From assembly GCA_036834985.1 (NCBI GenBank), contig DAITMV010000172.1:1-6693 (forward strand): 6,693 bases of DNA, written 5' to 3'. Both the position numbers and the translations under genes were made by a program. Within the stretch, counting starts at the first letter, position 1. Each line of letters begins with the position of its first letter. The notes under the pieces were generated by a model. It had not been told where the DNA came from, ran no database searches, and saw only the letters and a list, made by a program, of their open reading frames with translations. This stretch comes from DAITMV01 sp036834985. Its GTDB lineage: Bacteria; Pseudomonadota; Gammaproteobacteria; Burkholderiales; Burkholderiaceae_B. Shown here piece by piece: positions 6,580 through 6,693 of this stretch.

Positions 6580-6693
6580 CCGTATTAAATTTCGGGAAAA
6601 CCCTTACGTCATTTTGCTTATAGTCGTATAAATTGGTGTAACAATCGCCCCTTTGTGAAAAAGGGTGACCTGTCACCATCATAACTATATATT
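6580..6693. other. AT-rich non-coding end, probable control region of a gene beyond the window
   Basis: No coding sequence is visible after the fnr terminator. TATAGT (6619-6624) and TATAAA (6627-6632) on the + strand are each five of six to a -10 hexamer, but neither has a good -35 at normal spacing. On the - strand TTGTTA (6644-6639) and TATAAG (6622-6617) are 16 bases apart and could form a promoter pointing toward fnr. Direction and target are undecided. Confidence 0.35.
6649..6677. repeat. Two overlapping inverted repeats
   Basis: CCCTTT (6649-6654) pairs with AAAGGG (6660-6665) around a five-base loop. GGTGAC (6664-6669) and GTCACC (6672-6677) form a perfect palindrome around CT. The two share bases 6664-6665. 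The second, with a two-base centre, is more like a protein-binding operator than an RNA hairpin. The repeats are directly readable; their function is unknown. Confidence 0.5.

Noticed and set aside
6617..6644. Promoter-like pair on the - strand pointing into the fnr 3' end
   Set aside because: Hexamers and spacing are acceptable, but AT-rich DNA gives such matches often, and no gene lies downstream on that strand until hemN. Mentioned only within the intergenic entry.
1..6693. Search for CRISPR arrays, tRNA/rRNA genes, insertion sequences, toxin-antitoxin or phage genes
   Set aside because: No direct-repeat arrays, tRNA-like folds, transposase motifs or phage-like genes were seen; nearly all sequence is explained by the six genes listed.

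Overview
The window reads as a chromosomal segment of a gammaproteobacterium-like or, more likely, betaproteobacterial (Burkholderiales-type) organism of moderate GC content. The best clue is the FNR protein, whose C-terminal helix-turn-helix resembles betaproteobacterial FNR/Btr proteins. Linkage of fnr, hemN and a TauE/SafE-like membrane gene is also a familiar proteobacterial arrangement. The genus cannot be fixed from the sequence alone. There is no sign of a phage, insertion sequence, CRISPR array, tRNA or rRNA, and coding density is very high.

Left half, + strand (1-3592): three genes run in one direction with almost no spacing. The first is the 3' part of an RsuA/RluF-type pseudouridine synthase, cut by the window edge. 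It is followed 14 bases later by a membrane-anchored coiled-coil protein of unknown function. That gene overlaps by 8 bases a large PAS-PAS-GGDEF-EAL protein that probably makes and/or breaks cyclic di-GMP. The last two genes look translationally coupled and may form a signalling pair. The N-terminal ~130 residues of the GGDEF-EAL protein match no family I recognise.

Right half: hemN (oxygen-independent coproporphyrinogen III dehydrogenase) and a downstream TauE/SafE (DsbD_2-type) membrane protein are on the - strand, joined by a one-base TGATG stop/start overlap. fnr is on the + strand, divergent from hemN. The shared 131-base promoter region carries a perfect FNR box (TTGAT-CTGA-ATCAA). Its centre lies exactly 41.5 bases upstream of the hemN start point implied by a reasonable -10 hexamer, which is the classical activating geometry. 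On the fnr side the box overlaps the likely core promoter, which suggests autorepression. The local logic is therefore an oxygen sensor controlling anaerobic haem synthesis, with a membrane protein often found near cbb3 oxidase assembly genes co-expressed.

The two halves meet tail to tail: the GGDEF-EAL gene and the TauE/SafE gene overlap by 11 bases at their 3' ends, with no visible terminator. The last 153 bases, after fnr, hold a probable fnr terminator and an AT-rich stretch with inverted repeats that looks like the control region of a gene beyond the window. I found no clearly novel multi-gene system. The best candidates for something undescribed are the coiled-coil/GGDEF-EAL pair and the unassigned N-terminal domain.
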